This document shows positions 10,648-22,693 of a stretch of 64,000 bases of DNA, one piece after another. Source of the stretch: Diphasiastrum complanatum (taxonomy: Eukaryota > Streptophyta > Lycopodiopsida > Lycopodiales > Lycopodiaceae); NCBI GenBank assembly GCA_029204225.1, contig CM055107.1, positions 2,099,218 to 2,163,217 of the forward strand, read 5' to 3'. Both the position numbers and the translations under genes were made by a program. Each line of letters opens with the position of its first letter. Within the stretch, counting starts at the first letter, position 1. The notes beneath the pieces were generated by a model. It worked only from the letters and a program-made list of their open reading frames with translations, searched no databases and was not told the origin of the DNA.

Positions 10648-12870
10648 ATGGACATTCCTATGGAAGAGACACAAGCTCCAAGTCCCGTCGCAACTGATAT
10701 GAAAAATATGACGCGTGCAATTAATTTGTTGCAGCAACAAATTATTGACATGCGGTCTAAACATAAACGGGCGGAGGCCAAAATTCGAGCTATGTCCCAA
10801 GCTCGGCAAGCACTCCTTAACCCGATGTTTACTCTGGAATATTTTACTAGAGAGAAAAAGGACAGACATCAAGATGTGTTGTTGGCTTGGTTGGATCGAT
10901 GGACTTCTCATTTCTCCATGCACGATCTACCAGATAGCTCGCATATTTCGACGGCTATGAAAATGAAGCTGCTAGACAACTTAAGGAGTTATTATGTAAG
11001 GGCCATGTAAGGTCCAGTAAGTCCTCTAACCGGCAAAAAAGACGACGATATTCGTCTTAATAAAATGATTATTAAGAATCGTTATCCCTTACCTCGGATG
11101 GATGACTTAATGGACCAATTGAATGGTACTAAGTATTTCACCAAATTGGACCTTAGGTCGAGGTACTATCAAATTAGAATACACGAGGAGAATGTTTTCA
11201 AAACTGGTTTTCGTTCTAGGTATGGCCATTACAAATTTTTAGTTTTACCCGTTGGTCTAACTAATGCCCCCGCAACCTTCCAACAATGATGAACGATATT
11301 CTTCGTCCATATCTAGGAAAGTTTCTCGTGGTATTTTTGGATGACATACTGATTTACAGTAAGACTCTTGAGGAGCACGAGGCGCATTTGTGTACAGTCT
11401 TAGATAATCTAAGGTAGGCAAAGCTTTATGCTAAGGAGTTTAAATGTGAATGCTTTCAAACAAGACTCAAGTATTTAGGACATATCGTTTTCGATCGAGG
11501 TCTAGAGATCGATTACGATAAGGTCCAGAAAGTTCGCGATTGGCCATCCTGAAAACCATTAGGAGAATAAAATCGTTTTTGGGCTTCACAGGATTTTTCC
11601 ATAAATTCACTAAAGACTTTGCCTTAATTGCATTGCCTCTAACGAATCTTCTTAAGGGAGTGAAGAAAGCAAAAAAAAACACTAAAAAGAGTAATAAGAA
11701 GAAAGCCGAAAGTCGTTAAAAAATCAGTCCACCTGTTGTTTGGACCGATGATCTTAATCAAAGCTTTGAGGCTTTGAAGATGTTAGTGTCTACAACCCCT
11801 ATCTTACACATAGTGGACCCTAGCGAATCTTTCCTGGTGGAAACAGATGCTAGTGACCATGCGGTGGGTGCAGTCCTTTACCAAAATGGTAGACCTGTGG
11901 CTTTCGAAAGCAAGAAGTTGGACCCAGCTCAAAGTAGATATTCTACTTATAAGAAGGAACTTTTTGTTGTCATCCCTGCTTTCAAGATCTGGAGACATTA
12001 TTTGTACGGATCTAAATTCATGGTTATGACGCATCATGAATCTCCTAAGTATATATGCGATGCCTCGGACCCTAGGGGTCATAAGGCTGTTGGTCGGAAC
12101 TCATTCAGGAGTTCGAAATCAACATCAAGTACCGTCGAAGTACGTCGAATTGTGTCGCTGATGCTTTGATCCAGATTGGAGAAGTTAATCAATTATGCTT
12201 TGTTGAGTTCCAAACTGAATTGTATCTTTTTCTACAAGATCTTTGTCGAACTGATGAGTTTTTCGGTTGTATTTGGCAAGAAGTCATGGCAGAAAGCTTT
12301 ATTGTGAAAAATAATCTTGGAAAGCAAGATTCCAAGAAATCTTGTGAAAAGAAGATACTTGATGGTTATTCCATTTCAAATGGTTTACTTTTCCGTAGCA
12401 AAAAAGTTTGTGTACCAGATATCGCAGATATTAGGGCCCAAATCTTGCACGAGTGCCACGATAGCCCCAGCGCGGGACACCTTGGTATACAGAGGACACT
12501 TGACCTTGTTAAGAGAGAATTTTATTGGCCAAAAATGAAAGGTCATGTCAAGGCATATGTTCAAAAGTGTGAACAGTGCCAAGTAAATAAAGCAAAAAGA
12601 CTCAAAGCAGCTAGTTTGTTACATCCATTGGAAATTCCTAACAAGAAATGGAAAAGTATTTTCATGGATTTTGTGGTCGGACTTCCCAAGTCTGGGAAGG
12701 GTCACGATGCCATTTGGGTAGTAGTTGACAAGCTTACCAAGATGGCGCAATTTATTCCAACAAAAAATATTGTCAAAGCTTCAGAACTTGCACAACTCTT
12801 CGTTGAAAAGTTGTTCAGCTTGTATGGTTTGCCGAACGATATTGTTAATGATCGTGATTCCAAGTTCATG
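10648..12870 (+). pseudogene. Gypsy family G2, internally deleted gag-RT-RNase H-integrase
   Basis: Gag starts at ATG 10648 (MDIPMEETQ) with a helix-rich region and a LLAWLDRW block. Near 11000-11050 it jumps straight into RT ([33 protein letters not shown]), so late gag, protease and early RT are missing. RT continues with [11 protein letters not shown] after a stop at 11287, and the connection region holds several stops. RNase H keeps ETDAS and KKEL, but the third Asp block reads MTHH. Integrase (12166-12870) has an intact HHCC zinc domain (HECHDSPSAGHLG...CEQCQ), FMDFVVGLPKS and NDIVNDRDSKF, then ends before the catalytic Glu where foreign inverted gag sequence begins. Confidence 0.85.
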
Positions 12871-12959
12871 TCATGTGCCAAATCTAAGCAAATAGAAATT
12901 ACAATGGAAGTAAAGCTAAGAGCAAGAAAAGTACAAAGCATTCAAGGTAGCATATCCAT

Positions 12960-13590
12960 AGAAAGCTAGAAACAATGGGATCTCAATGGAATCACATTAG
13001 CAATGAAAGAAAGAGTACAATCATCTTCGTCATCTTCAACAATCAAAAAAATTTCTGCAGACTTAGCTTTGTCACACTTATGCCTTGGCTTCCATTTTTG
13101 CTTACAAGTGAAACATAAGCCTTGTTTGATCTACATCAGACACTATGGGTAGTTTAAGAGTTAGGCTTCAAAAATCAAAGTTATACTCTTGTATCGAACT
13201 CTTTTTATGTATCCTTGCCCATCTTTTAAAGTTGTCGTCATCTTGGAATGGTCCTTTGAAGGTCTCAATACACGCATTCTTAAATAACGGCCAATTAGTT
13301 CGTGTATTACATTCCTCTATTGATAACCTATTCTCCCTCCGCTTCCACCACTCATAAGCTACTTCTTCAAAATGGATTGTAGCGAAAGTGATTTTAGCTT
13401 GATCTGGTCTATCAAACAAGGTGAAATAACGATATAGTTTATCCAACCACTTTTCAATGTCAAGGGTCTTGAAGTCACCATTGAATTTTGGAATGGTAAT
13501 CTTATCCTTGTACTCCCGAGTATCAAAGTGGTTTCGTTGTTCATAAAGCCTCGTGGACTGTTGCATTCGTTGTTCGAACATGCCCCTGTC
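12960..13590 (-). pseudogene. Inverted gypsy gag with zinc knuckle
   Basis: The minus strand encodes a Retrotrans_gag domain. Motifs are IPKFNGDFKTLDIEKWLDKL, then FEEVAYEWWKRRE, then WPLFKNACIETFKGPFQ, the usual order ending in RWARIHKKSSIQEY. After a short break comes a single zinc knuckle GLCFTCKQKWKPRHKC (about 13115-13070) and an acidic tail. It belongs to a different gypsy family from G1 and G2. It abuts the integrase of G2 end-to-end near 12870-12960. No start codon context or LTR was found up to 13900. Confidence 0.8.
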
Positions 13591-13599
13591 AATTCCAAG

Positions 13600-14957
13600 T
13601 TTGACTAGGTATTCATTAGTGAGGCAACGTTATTATTTTATATAATATAGATAATCTATCATAAACAATTTGTTGAAATGCAACCTAAAATAATGCATAT
13701 TTATTGAATTTGGATTTTGGTTGCAAATTGATTGCACAACTTGAATTGAGGATGGTTCTTGGTGCTAGGGTACTCAAAGGCAAAGGTCATCATAACAAAA
13801 TAATCAAGAGGGAATTGAGACACCATTAGTACACAAGTGATTCAAAATATCACAATAAGCTTGTTATGTGAGCTCAAAATCCATTCAAATAGTTAAAAAA
13901 TGAAAAATTACAAGATTGTACTTGAACACGGCAAAGCTAATATCATGAGAGGTTTACAAAATGGGTTCAAGATAATGAATCGAATACTTAAGAAAGGCTA
14001 AAAGATAAAATGCCCTACATGGCACCCAACCTCCAAGAGAATCCTAAGAGCATGAGCTTATGACCATGGCAAGTCCTCTAGATCCTCCAACAAGCACTCA
14101 CCGAAGGACCTTTGGATGATGGTGATGGTTGTTGCCTCTTGTATGGACTCATCCCATTAGTTGAATATTAGAATATTGAAAACAACATTTAAATTTTAAT
14201 TTGAAGTATTATGGAAGGAGCCGGGCAGAAACCATTTTGTCCGGTAAGGATTTTCAAAAAATTTGGGCGAAGCCCAAAGGGGCTGAGCCGAAATTTTTTT
14301 GGAAAGCCGAACCAGGCAGAATGGACTTTGCTCGGCTCCTTCCATTGCGTAATGGATACCTGAAATTTTTTCAAAAGCACATTACGAAGCATAATAGGCA
14401 GGTTTTACTTTGACTGACCAACACAAATGTGCCATGTGGCAGCTTGTGGCAGCTGTACGAAATTCGTACGGACGAGCACAGACAAGCAAAAAAAGAAAAG
14501 CAAAATATGCCTTTGAAAAAAAACACATGCATTTTTGGATTTTTAATTTATGTGAAAATGGGCATAATATGCAACGGGTATCCATTACTTTTACTGCATT
14601 CATTACAATTGGTACCCAAAATGTACACATTCCTAGTAATTCCCACTTGAATTTTGATTCATGACAGCCTGTGGGAAATTACGGAAAAAGATGGGAATAA
14701 GTTATCCGAAATAACCCAGCTTCGGAACTTCCAATCTTGGGATGGGAATCATCATCATCTCTGCAATCGAAATTCTACCTGCAGCTAAGCTATGGCACCG
14801 GCCTAGCCAGTCTAGATTGACCTCTGTAATTTGAATGTTTTGCTCCTATAGAGTAAAGCTGATCGATCAAAGGTGGTAGATAATACAATCCGGAGCACTG
14901 GTAATGTAATGTAAAGATCATGTACATTAAAGGATTTACAAATAGTGGATGCATCCA
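13600..14957. other. Spacer downstream of the PADRE gene, with one foldback element
   Basis: AT-rich, with no coding motif. It contains the hairpin element at 14211-14345. The left part could be the 5' leader of the inverted gypsy gag, but no primer site was seen. The polyadenylation region of the PADRE gene should lie just below 14958. Confidence 0.45.
14211..14345. mobile_element. Short foldback (MITE-like) hairpin element
   Basis: A 135-bp segment with imperfect terminal inverted repeats of about 29 bases, starting ATGGAAGGAGCCG on both strands. The inner parts also pair (GGATTTTCAAAAAATTT against GAAATTTTTTTGGAAAGCC), so nearly the whole element folds back. It has no coding capacity. No clear target duplication flanks it, so the superfamily is unknown. 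Confidence 0.6.
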
Positions 14958-15738
14958 TCACCACTCCCGCTCGGAAATGCTCTGCAGAGATGGCTTCCAC
15001 TGCACGTATCTCTGGGTGGATTGAGCTGAGCAAAGAATGTCCATTCCCACCTGAGATATAAAGTTACTTGGCTCAGTTTATCTGGACAGTCGAAATGGTT
15101 TGATACATCCAAAAAAAACGCAAGCCTCAAGATGGACAGTGGGCATTGGACACAAAGGCTCAGGCTTTATAGTTGATGCAGTGTCTGAACAAGCAGCAGC
15201 AAGAATTGTAGATTGAGTAGATTTAACATGTGAGAACGTGAGATGAGAAGCTGAGAAGGGTAGTGAGCAAGCCATGTGAGATATACCTGCTCGTTATCTG
15301 AAAAAACATCATTTGAGGAAGCTTTAGAAATTTGGAAGTTCATCTTACGGCAGTTTCTGGTTTTTCCATCCTTTCTGTGATCTCGCAAAACGTCTGCAAG
15401 GATCAAAAGCTTCTCAGAACGGCATGACCACCTTATGCAGCGATGGAACTGTTTAAAAAGAGAGCGAGTGTGAGAGAGAAAGGGGGTTAAAAATGAGAAC
15501 CTTCGAAGGAGATTAGTCGATAACGATTGCCAGAGATCAAGATGGCTGCTGGAGGCAAAAGCTTAAGTTTAGGCTTGGCATCGCTTCCAGGCGGTGGCGA
15601 ACTATACACCGCCAGATAATAGCCTGGGTTTTGCAACATCAGATGGCGAGCAGATATCGCCCAGTAAAGCTTCTCAATTCGACCACCAGGATACTCCACC
15701 ACAGCTGCAACTGTATCTACGGCTTGGCAATTTCCCAT
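14958..15738 (-). CDS. PADRE-domain (DUF4228) protein, complete, 145 residues
   Basis: Exons are 15738-15501, 15393-15287 and 15050-14958, with GT-AG junctions and matching phases (1, 0). The product starts MGNCQAVDTVAAVV, a classic N-myristoylation start. An in-frame TTG just upstream is not a start. Residues 1-79 follow the family pattern (EYPGGRIEKLYWAISA, NPGYYLAVY, LKLLPPAAILISGNRYRLIS). The middle is basic and low in conservation. Exon 3 supplies the C-terminal tail QWKPSLQSISE (132-142), typical of the family, followed by a TGA. Length and domain order are normal. In Arabidopsis, PADRE genes are responsive to pathogen and abiotic stress and are thought to work at membranes or in the nucleus; the biochemical role is unknown. 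The gene appears intact. Confidence 0.88.
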
Positions 15739-17739
15739 CAATACTACTTCTGATGCAACAACTTCTCAAATTGCTTCTATCTCAGTGTAGTTGCTGCCGC
15801 TCTATTGGCTACAACCAACTAGAACCATGAACTAATGATTACTAGTAGCACAGGAAAATTCCGCCGATAAGCTCCAGCAAATATGCATTCTCTTCTCTGC
15901 TTCACACATTTGAAGGTCTTCTCCCATCCATCTTGTATGCAATTTAAATCTTCGTGTCTCAATTGTAGAATGTGTAAAAGTTATTACTCCCATTCCCACT
16001 CCGACCGCTTGTAAGCCGGCAGAGCAGGTTAAGAACACTAAACTAAACAAAGACTGACAAAAAGCTATTTGCTCTTTATTTTTTGTATGCTGGGTATCTC
16101 CATTGCCACCTACTCAACGTTGAGAGCTTTGATGCTCGCAGCTCCAGAGTCCATACGCTTGTAGATGTGACTGCAAGGCCGACCGTGTAAAAGCAGAGCT
16201 GAACAGGCAACCGTGGAACTTGCTGCCTTTCTTTGATGCTTCACTGCTCAAAAGAAATTAAATGCAAAGCTGAGAAGAGGAGTCAGGACAAGAATGGGAA
16301 GGAAGGACGTGCAGCTTGTAGCTTGCCATCTTTCCTGGCTGCTCTCTAATTTATTGTGAAAGGGTGAATGAAGAAAGGTCCATACTCGCTGCTCATCAGA
16401 TTCTGATTCTGATCCCCATTCAGAAGCAGTGCTCACGATTGTTGAGAGCAAGACATCATCGTCGTCGTCGTCGTCATCGGAGGAGGAGGAGGGAATTTAA
16501 AATTCAAATCGGGCCGTTTCTTCAACTTTGTTAGTCATGTCACATGTGCCGTTTTGTAGAATAGTACTAACTAGCCTCAGAATTTAGAAACAACCAAAGA
16601 ATAGAACAAAGGTGATATACGATAGACAGACTGCAGGGCCCCAGCCGCCCTATGGACCCGGCAGCAAGCCTACCTGCCATTCTGCCTCGCCCTATTCCCA
16701 ACTACAGACAGGGCTCTTTGTCAATCAAGGTTGATGAATGAGTTGAGAGCTGTCCCTTTATTATCCAAGGTGCTCAGTTCTTTGAGAGCTGGCTTGGCCC
16801 TTGACCAGTCCTCTCCTCTACGTCCAGCCTGTCTCTCAAGACATCCACCACCCTTGGACTGGGGCATGACTCCACAAGGTCCAGGTTTTAATTGGCAACA
16901 AATAACAAAGGAATATCCATGCCATGTACTAACAACCCCTCCACTTATTTTTAACACCCTGAGCGCCATGTTAAGAAGTGCATCTAAGGCTAAAAAACCA
17001 AGGAAAAAGCTTTGTGTAAGTTTTTCTTTGATTCTCAACCTTAGATGCAGTCTTGACATAGCAAAGGCGCAACATGTAGCAATGTAAGTAGCAAGAGAAT
17101 ATGTTGTCTACCAGATAGGATTTAACAATCTAAGTACCCTTTACTATCATAGCACCATGATAGGCCACTTTGGAATAGACAAATATGCAATCTACTAATC
17201 AATTTACCTTTGTTGCTATTTGCACTCAAGGCCCCAAAATGCCACTATCCAATGGTGGTAACAAGCTTCAACAACTATCTAATAATATTAACTTTCTCCA
17301 TCTTTCTCTTCCCTTTGATAGTGGACCCATCATGCCATGGCATCAAGAGCGTCCACTCTACATGTACCTAATAATATTAAATTTCCTCACTTTTTTCTTC
17401 CGTTGGATAGTGGACTTTGATGAGGTCTATGTGGCCCAATTGAAATGTTGACTTGTAGCTCTAAGCACCTAGTACCCTTGGGTGAGCCTAGTCTTATCTT
17501 AGAAAGAGACCAAGGAGTAGTGGCCTTACCTAACTTGCAAATTCACAAAGAAAATCATATTATTTTAATACAATATTTTCAACATCTATGATTTCCTAAT
17601 AGTTTTGGTACTTGCAAAAATAAAATCCTTGGTAGATTTTTTTATAGACTTTGCAAATGTCATTTTCAAAAACATGGGCTTTTTAGAAGAAATGGGCACT
17701 CACCCTTGGATGATGGATGACTCACCACGGTGGGGCCTG
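15739..17739. other. Promoter side of the PADRE gene and spacer
   Basis: The first few hundred bases should hold the 5' UTR and promoter of the minus-strand gene. A GTC/GGA trinucleotide run lies at 16458-16495. Overlapping ORFs on both strands at 16721-17087 show no recognisable domain. No transposon ends were seen. Confidence 0.4.
16458..16495. repeat. Trinucleotide microsatellite (GTC)n-(GGA)n
   Basis: Five to six GTC/ATC units are followed by GGAGGAGGAGGAGGG. On the minus strand this gives a run of Asp codons, but an in-frame stop precedes it and no exon could be supported. Confidence 0.8.
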
Positions 17740-18150
17740 TAAGTCTAGAATTTTTTTTAAGGTCATCACTCTTAAAGGTTATCACTCTTAATATATGACC
17801 CATTTTCATCCATTAACATAAAAGCCATATTGGAGACTACCTTAATGTCTACAAACTCCAATTTTCAAGATTCATAATAGGTTATAAAAAATGGTTGCTT
17901 AAGGCCCCATCCCTCTCAACATATGGCCCATGTTCACGAAAAAAAAAATCAAATCTCTTACTATCTACCATAAACTCCAATTTTCAAGATTTCAATAGGT
18001 TATTGAAAATGGTTGCTTAAGATCATCCCTTTCAACAGATGATCCGTGTTCATCGATTAATGTAAAAACCCCAATTTTAGATCTCTTAATGTCATATAAA
18101 TTCCAATTTCCAAGGTTTATAATAGATCATAGAAAATAGTTACCTAAGCC
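17740..18150. repeat. Three diverged tandem copies of a unit of about 122 bp
   Basis: The phrase A(C/T)AAA(C/T)TCCAATTTTC, then AAT, AGGTTAT and GGTTGCTTAAG, recurs with starts near 17851, 17970 and 18095. Spacing is about 120-125 bases. Copies differ by many substitutions, so the array is old. Non-coding. Confidence 0.75.
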
Positions 18151-20184
18151 TTTCCCGTAAAACAATTTACACGTTGATTATTGCTAATTTAATTGATAGT
18201 TGATCAGCGATGCCTTTAAAAGAATTAGAAGAACCTTTGTGCCTTGAGAATGCAAACTTTGACATGAACGTTTGAACGTTTGAACTATGTAATTGTACAG
18301 TTAACAATCAGTAAACTTCCATAAACAAATTTGGACAACACCAATTCAAGAAAATTTGTGAGAAATGAGATAGCCATTCAAAAGAGCATGACTTTAAAAG
18401 AATTTTGCCATAAATTTTTAACTTTGCTTTTTTGTGGTTCTTTTTTGTTTTACAGCCAAATATTTCATGGGATTCAAATTTTCTAAAAGCCAGTTCATAA
18501 TTTTTTTTTAAACCCTCTCGTCCCTAAGTTAGTTTCATTTTGATTGTTTTTAATGAGCTTTGAAACTTTATAACTTTTTACTTTGAGCTCCAATTTTTAT
18601 ATTGTAAAAAACAAAAGTCTTAGCTCGACATCATTAATTTAGTGCCATCAATTGTAACTCATTATTCATCAACATTGAATAAAATAATATATTTAAAATT
18701 AAATAGTACAAAACCCTTATAAAAAAAACATTTGTTCTTTTTTTTATCTAACTTTTCTATTTCACCTCAGATTTGACGTTGTAAAAACCAAAATTGTTCT
18801 CTATGTGGTGATCTACAAGTTGAGCACACTTATCATATCCAACAAGACAACTCAAAAATAACTTCCAACCAAATTTCTAAAATTCACACCTTATTTATAT
18901 AAATAGATTCATTCTTCGAAGGGTCAAAATTTTGAGAAGGTGGAGAAGAGCATTTCAAAAGCTCACTGAATTCCATTGTGAATAAGCTTGAACTTGGTGG
19001 ACTCATAGTTCACAATTCTCATATAAATTTCAAATCTTATCTTCCTTCGATTCACAAAATGGATTATGATTTTGAGTAGGGATTTGGTAATAAATCTGAA
19101 TGTGAGGATAAATCATATGTGTACTTTTCACACGTGTGGGGACAACCCAAACAATGTGAATGATCTCTTTAAGTGTGTGTGATTGCACATAGATTTATCA
19201 TCAACAAGATACAAGCAAACTAGCTTAAAAAATCTAAGGCAAGAGCACTTAAACATGCATGAATCATTCACCATTCTTCAAACACTTTGAGAGGCAACTT
19301 GTGATGAAAAAAACTAAGTACAAAAGTGGCTTGTACATGATGTAGATCTCTGGTACAGAGAGAGTGTGGAAGGTGCCTTAAGAATGGTTTCCAAGGCATT
19401 CTGGCCACTATGTCGCATTTTTTGCGAAGGTGTGAAAAAGGCGAAAAAGGCGAAGGTGGCTTAAAATGGTTTAAGGCACAAAAAATAAATTCATTGCAAA
19501 TCACAAGGCACACATTTGTTGTAATACATGAGTTCTCTATTTGGCAGCATGAATAATCATCACCTTCTATGCAACATATTGTTTAGAACAATAGAATCAG
19601 TAACTCTCTTGGAGATCAATATAATAGTCATTGTGTCACTTCTTACATCCACTTTGGGTCTCCATAACTATTATTTGATGGACAATCGAGTCCTACTATG
19701 GTTGAGCTCTGGTTAAAAAAATTTTTGTGAAAAATGTCAACTAGTTAAATTGATCTAATTTGGCAATTTGGAGGCCAAAGTCAATTTTCAACTTAGAGAT
19801 AAATTTTTTTCTGTCAATAAGGCCTAAGAATAGTGTCCTAGCTATTTTTAGCAATTAGACAAGTTGATAAGGTCAGATTTGGACCCATTTCTATTGGTTA
19901 GATGAGATACATTGCATCTAGTCATGAAAATCTAGGTTTTTGGTGAAGTACTTAGAAACTACTATTTTAGGGCAATTTTTAGCAAGTGGCCAAATGACAC
20001 ATTTTCTACTATAAATAGTTGTATCATCATGGAGAATGTATTCAAGATTTCTCTCTTCATTTGGAAAACATTCATCTTGTATGCTATTGTCTTCTTCATC
20101 TTGATTTCTAATGCTAATTTTCTTGTTGTTCTTAAGTTCACACATGTGAAGGCTGATGAGGCTACTACTGTTGTATGGACAAGG
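18151..20184. other. AT-rich stretch with no recognised gene
   Basis: Only short ORFs without motifs. It contains one copy of the palindrome CACACGTGTG (19129-19138), otherwise found in and near copia LTRs here, so an old LTR trace is possible but not shown. Confidence 0.4.
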
Positions 20185-20877
20185 ACAATACTATATTGGA
20201 TCATAGTGATTTTAATGAGCTTTTCATGCATTTCCATGTTCTAGCATGTTAGATGCATGATTTTCTACATTGTTGATGAACTAGATATGCATCCAAATTT
20301 ATCTCTAGATCATTAAGCATAGTGTTGGATCTGATTTTTCACATGGTATCATAAATGGGGTCTTGGTTAATGGTTTTGATGTTCAAGTGGAAGATCAAGA
20401 GGTTGATCTTGATGAGCTTCATTGATACTAAAAGGAAAGTGACAATTTGGAGCTATTCAAGAGCATCGAAAGGGAATCAAATGGACAAGGCACTTTGGAT
20501 CTGTTTTTGTGGGTATTTGAAGACTCCGGTAAGGTCATTTGAGCATTAAGAAGTGTTTTTCAAACTTACTTTACTCATTCTATATCATGTTTGAGCAATT
20601 TCATGTGAATGTGTGCAAATTGTCAAGATATGATGAAATTAGTCACATTGTTCTTCATTATTTTGGTTTTGAGGGTGGAATAGTGTTCTTGGTTGGTTTT
20701 GGTGATAGAAATGAAGCTAAGTTGGATCACAGTGATTTTAATGAGTTTTTCATGTATTTCCATGTTCTAGCATGTTAGATGCATGATTTTCTATATTGTT
20801 GATGAACTAGATATGCAACCAAATTTACCTCTAGATCTTGTTGATCCATTAAGCATGTGTTGGATCTGATTTTTTCA
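20185..20877 (+). repeat. Pair of direct repeats of about 155 bp
   Basis: A block of about 155 bases beginning near TTGGATCA(C/T)AGTGATTTTAA and ending GTTGGATCTGATTTTT occurs at about 20195-20340 and 20720-20877. The copies differ by small substitutions and a 13-base indel. The spacer between them has no known motif. The pair could be remnants of a small LTR-like element or a segmental duplication. Confidence 0.7.
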
Positions 20878-20929
20878 AATTTTTAGCTCTATTTTATCAT
20901 ATATCGACATCATGATCAAGATTTGCTCA

Positions 20930-21215
20930 CAATGTGAGAAAGTACCTTTGCGGTCTTGCTCTTATTTGGTGGCAATATTGGATGGAATATGAAGTATTGG
21001 CATGTTCTAAAAATGGTTGGTCATTTTTTGGCAGAAGACTGTTGAAGTTTTTTCACAAAAAATGTTCCAAAGGCGCTATACCATTCAATAGGATGTCTAC
21101 AATGGAAGAATACAATATGCAATAAGTAGCTAATGTTGCAATTCACTACATCCATGGACTTAAACCTCAATTATGAGCAATTATGAAATGCAACCTGGAT
21201 CTTATCTATAGCAAG
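20930..21215 (+). pseudogene. Gypsy-like gag fragment
   Basis: The plus strand reads RKYLCGLALIWWQYWMEYE, WSFFGRRLLKFFHKKC, FNRMSTMEEYNMQ, then past a stop IHYIHGLKPQL and a second stop before AIMKCNL. The WW motif, the F--KF helix and the late helix with LKPQL resemble the Retrotrans_gag domain of gypsy elements. It lies about 250 bases left of copia C2 and may be part of the gypsy whose 3' LTR starts at 26942. If so, C2 is nested within it. Confidence 0.5.
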
Positions 21216-21468
21216 TACTGAGTTGTGCACTAATTGAAAACAAGACACTACAAGGCATTTCAACAATCCGTACTTTTGATGGTCAAAACCATTCAATGGA
21301 AATAAGTGAATGATTGAGTTTTATGGACTATTATTTATGTTGTCATGCAAGTTTCAATTTCAACAAAGTTACTTTTGTGACATTGTATTTTACACGATCT
21401 GTCAAATATTGCTAGCAACATGTTCGAAATTTTGTGGAATGGAATTGGAGACTTATTCAAATGAATGT

Positions 21469-22065
21469 TGTGAAAAATTGCCTACATTGGCAAATCTAGC
21501 CATGTAGAATATTGTACATTTTGTCAATATTGTTTGTTGGTTACTTGAATGGCCAAAGTGCCACTTGTACATTCACACCTAAAGTAGGTTACCACAAGTC
21601 AAGAGGAGTGGTTGTGTCCATTTGGTAGTGATTTCTACTTCGTAGGATCTAGACCATGATTTATGATGAGATTTGTACCTACCATGCACCTACCAAGCAT
21701 GACTCTTGGATGTAGGCTAGGGTTTTCACATTAGGGCAAGAAAGTTGAGTCTGCTTCCTTATTACATGCTGGATTTTCACCTAACTTATCAAAGGAAGTG
21801 TCTTTTACTATGTATTCTCATTCTCCATAGTGAGGAGATAGAAACTTTTTGGAGCCTCAAGGAGAAACTCGAGTTTCCTCTCATTATATCGTGATTGCTT
21901 TTGATTCCAATGAAACCCAACTTTGGCACATTCTAAACATTGTCTACAGGTAGTACTATAGCCTTATTTCCACACGTGTGGAGTTGGATTATAGTTATTA
22001 ATCAATGCTTTGATTGTGGATCATTCAAAGATCCATTTATGGTCCTTAGTACTATACTTTTAACA
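21469..22065 (+). repeat. 5' LTR of copia C2 (597 bp)
   Basis: Begins TGTGAAAAATTGCC and ends TTTTAACA directly before the primer site. It matches the 3' copy at 26009-26468. The last 130 bases, present only here, contain the palindrome CACACGTGTG (21971-21980), a G-box-like site. Confidence 0.92.
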
Positions 22066-22078
22066 TGGTATCAGAGCC
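22066..22078 (+). promoter_or_regulatory. Primer-binding site for tRNA-iMet
   Basis: TGGTATCAGAGCC lies immediately after the LTR. It is the standard plant copia site complementary to the 3' end of initiator methionine tRNA and fixes the LTR boundary. Confidence 0.95.
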
Positions 22079-22693
22079 AAGTACAAGGCATTGATCAGTG
22101 TCTGAAACTAATCTAGTTTTAGTAGGTTTTGGTGCAAAAAGCTAGTATTGGAAGGGAGCTAGTATCCAGGTTTTGGTGAGAGGATTTGATCCCAAACTTT
22201 TTCAGGATCAAAATCCATACTGTTCACACGTGTGGGCATCTCTAAACCAGCATTTAAAATCCCATATTCATTGGATCACTGTATTTTCATCTGGTGTCAG
22301 TTTGATGTAATTTTTGGTGCAAATCCTAGCATAAGCTCTCAAGATCACTTGCCATTAATTAGTTTTGAATTTGTTTCATGAAAACTAATTAATCTAGGCT
22401 GATTTCAGACCTTCTTAAAGTGGAAACCAGGTCTTGAAAGTACATCAAAGTGAATGAGAGATAGAGTCAGTTTTTTTTTCAAAAATAGCCAAGATTGGCA
22501 AGATTTGCTTGAGAGTAGTTTCCACTTCATCTTATCTTCATTCCAGCTTTGTGAGGGAGTGATAGAACTGTGATTACAAGTCCATCTGTTGGATTAGAAG
22601 TCAACATTTGAGTGAAACACTGCAAGTTAAAAACCTTTGTGAGTTTCAGGTTCAAACAAATCTATATCTTGTGTGTAGAATCTTACTAGTAAG

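Noticed and set aside
16721-17087. ORFs of over 110 codons on both strands
   Set aside because: No motif, no splice context, and both strands open over the same stretch. Most likely chance in a GC-richer segment.
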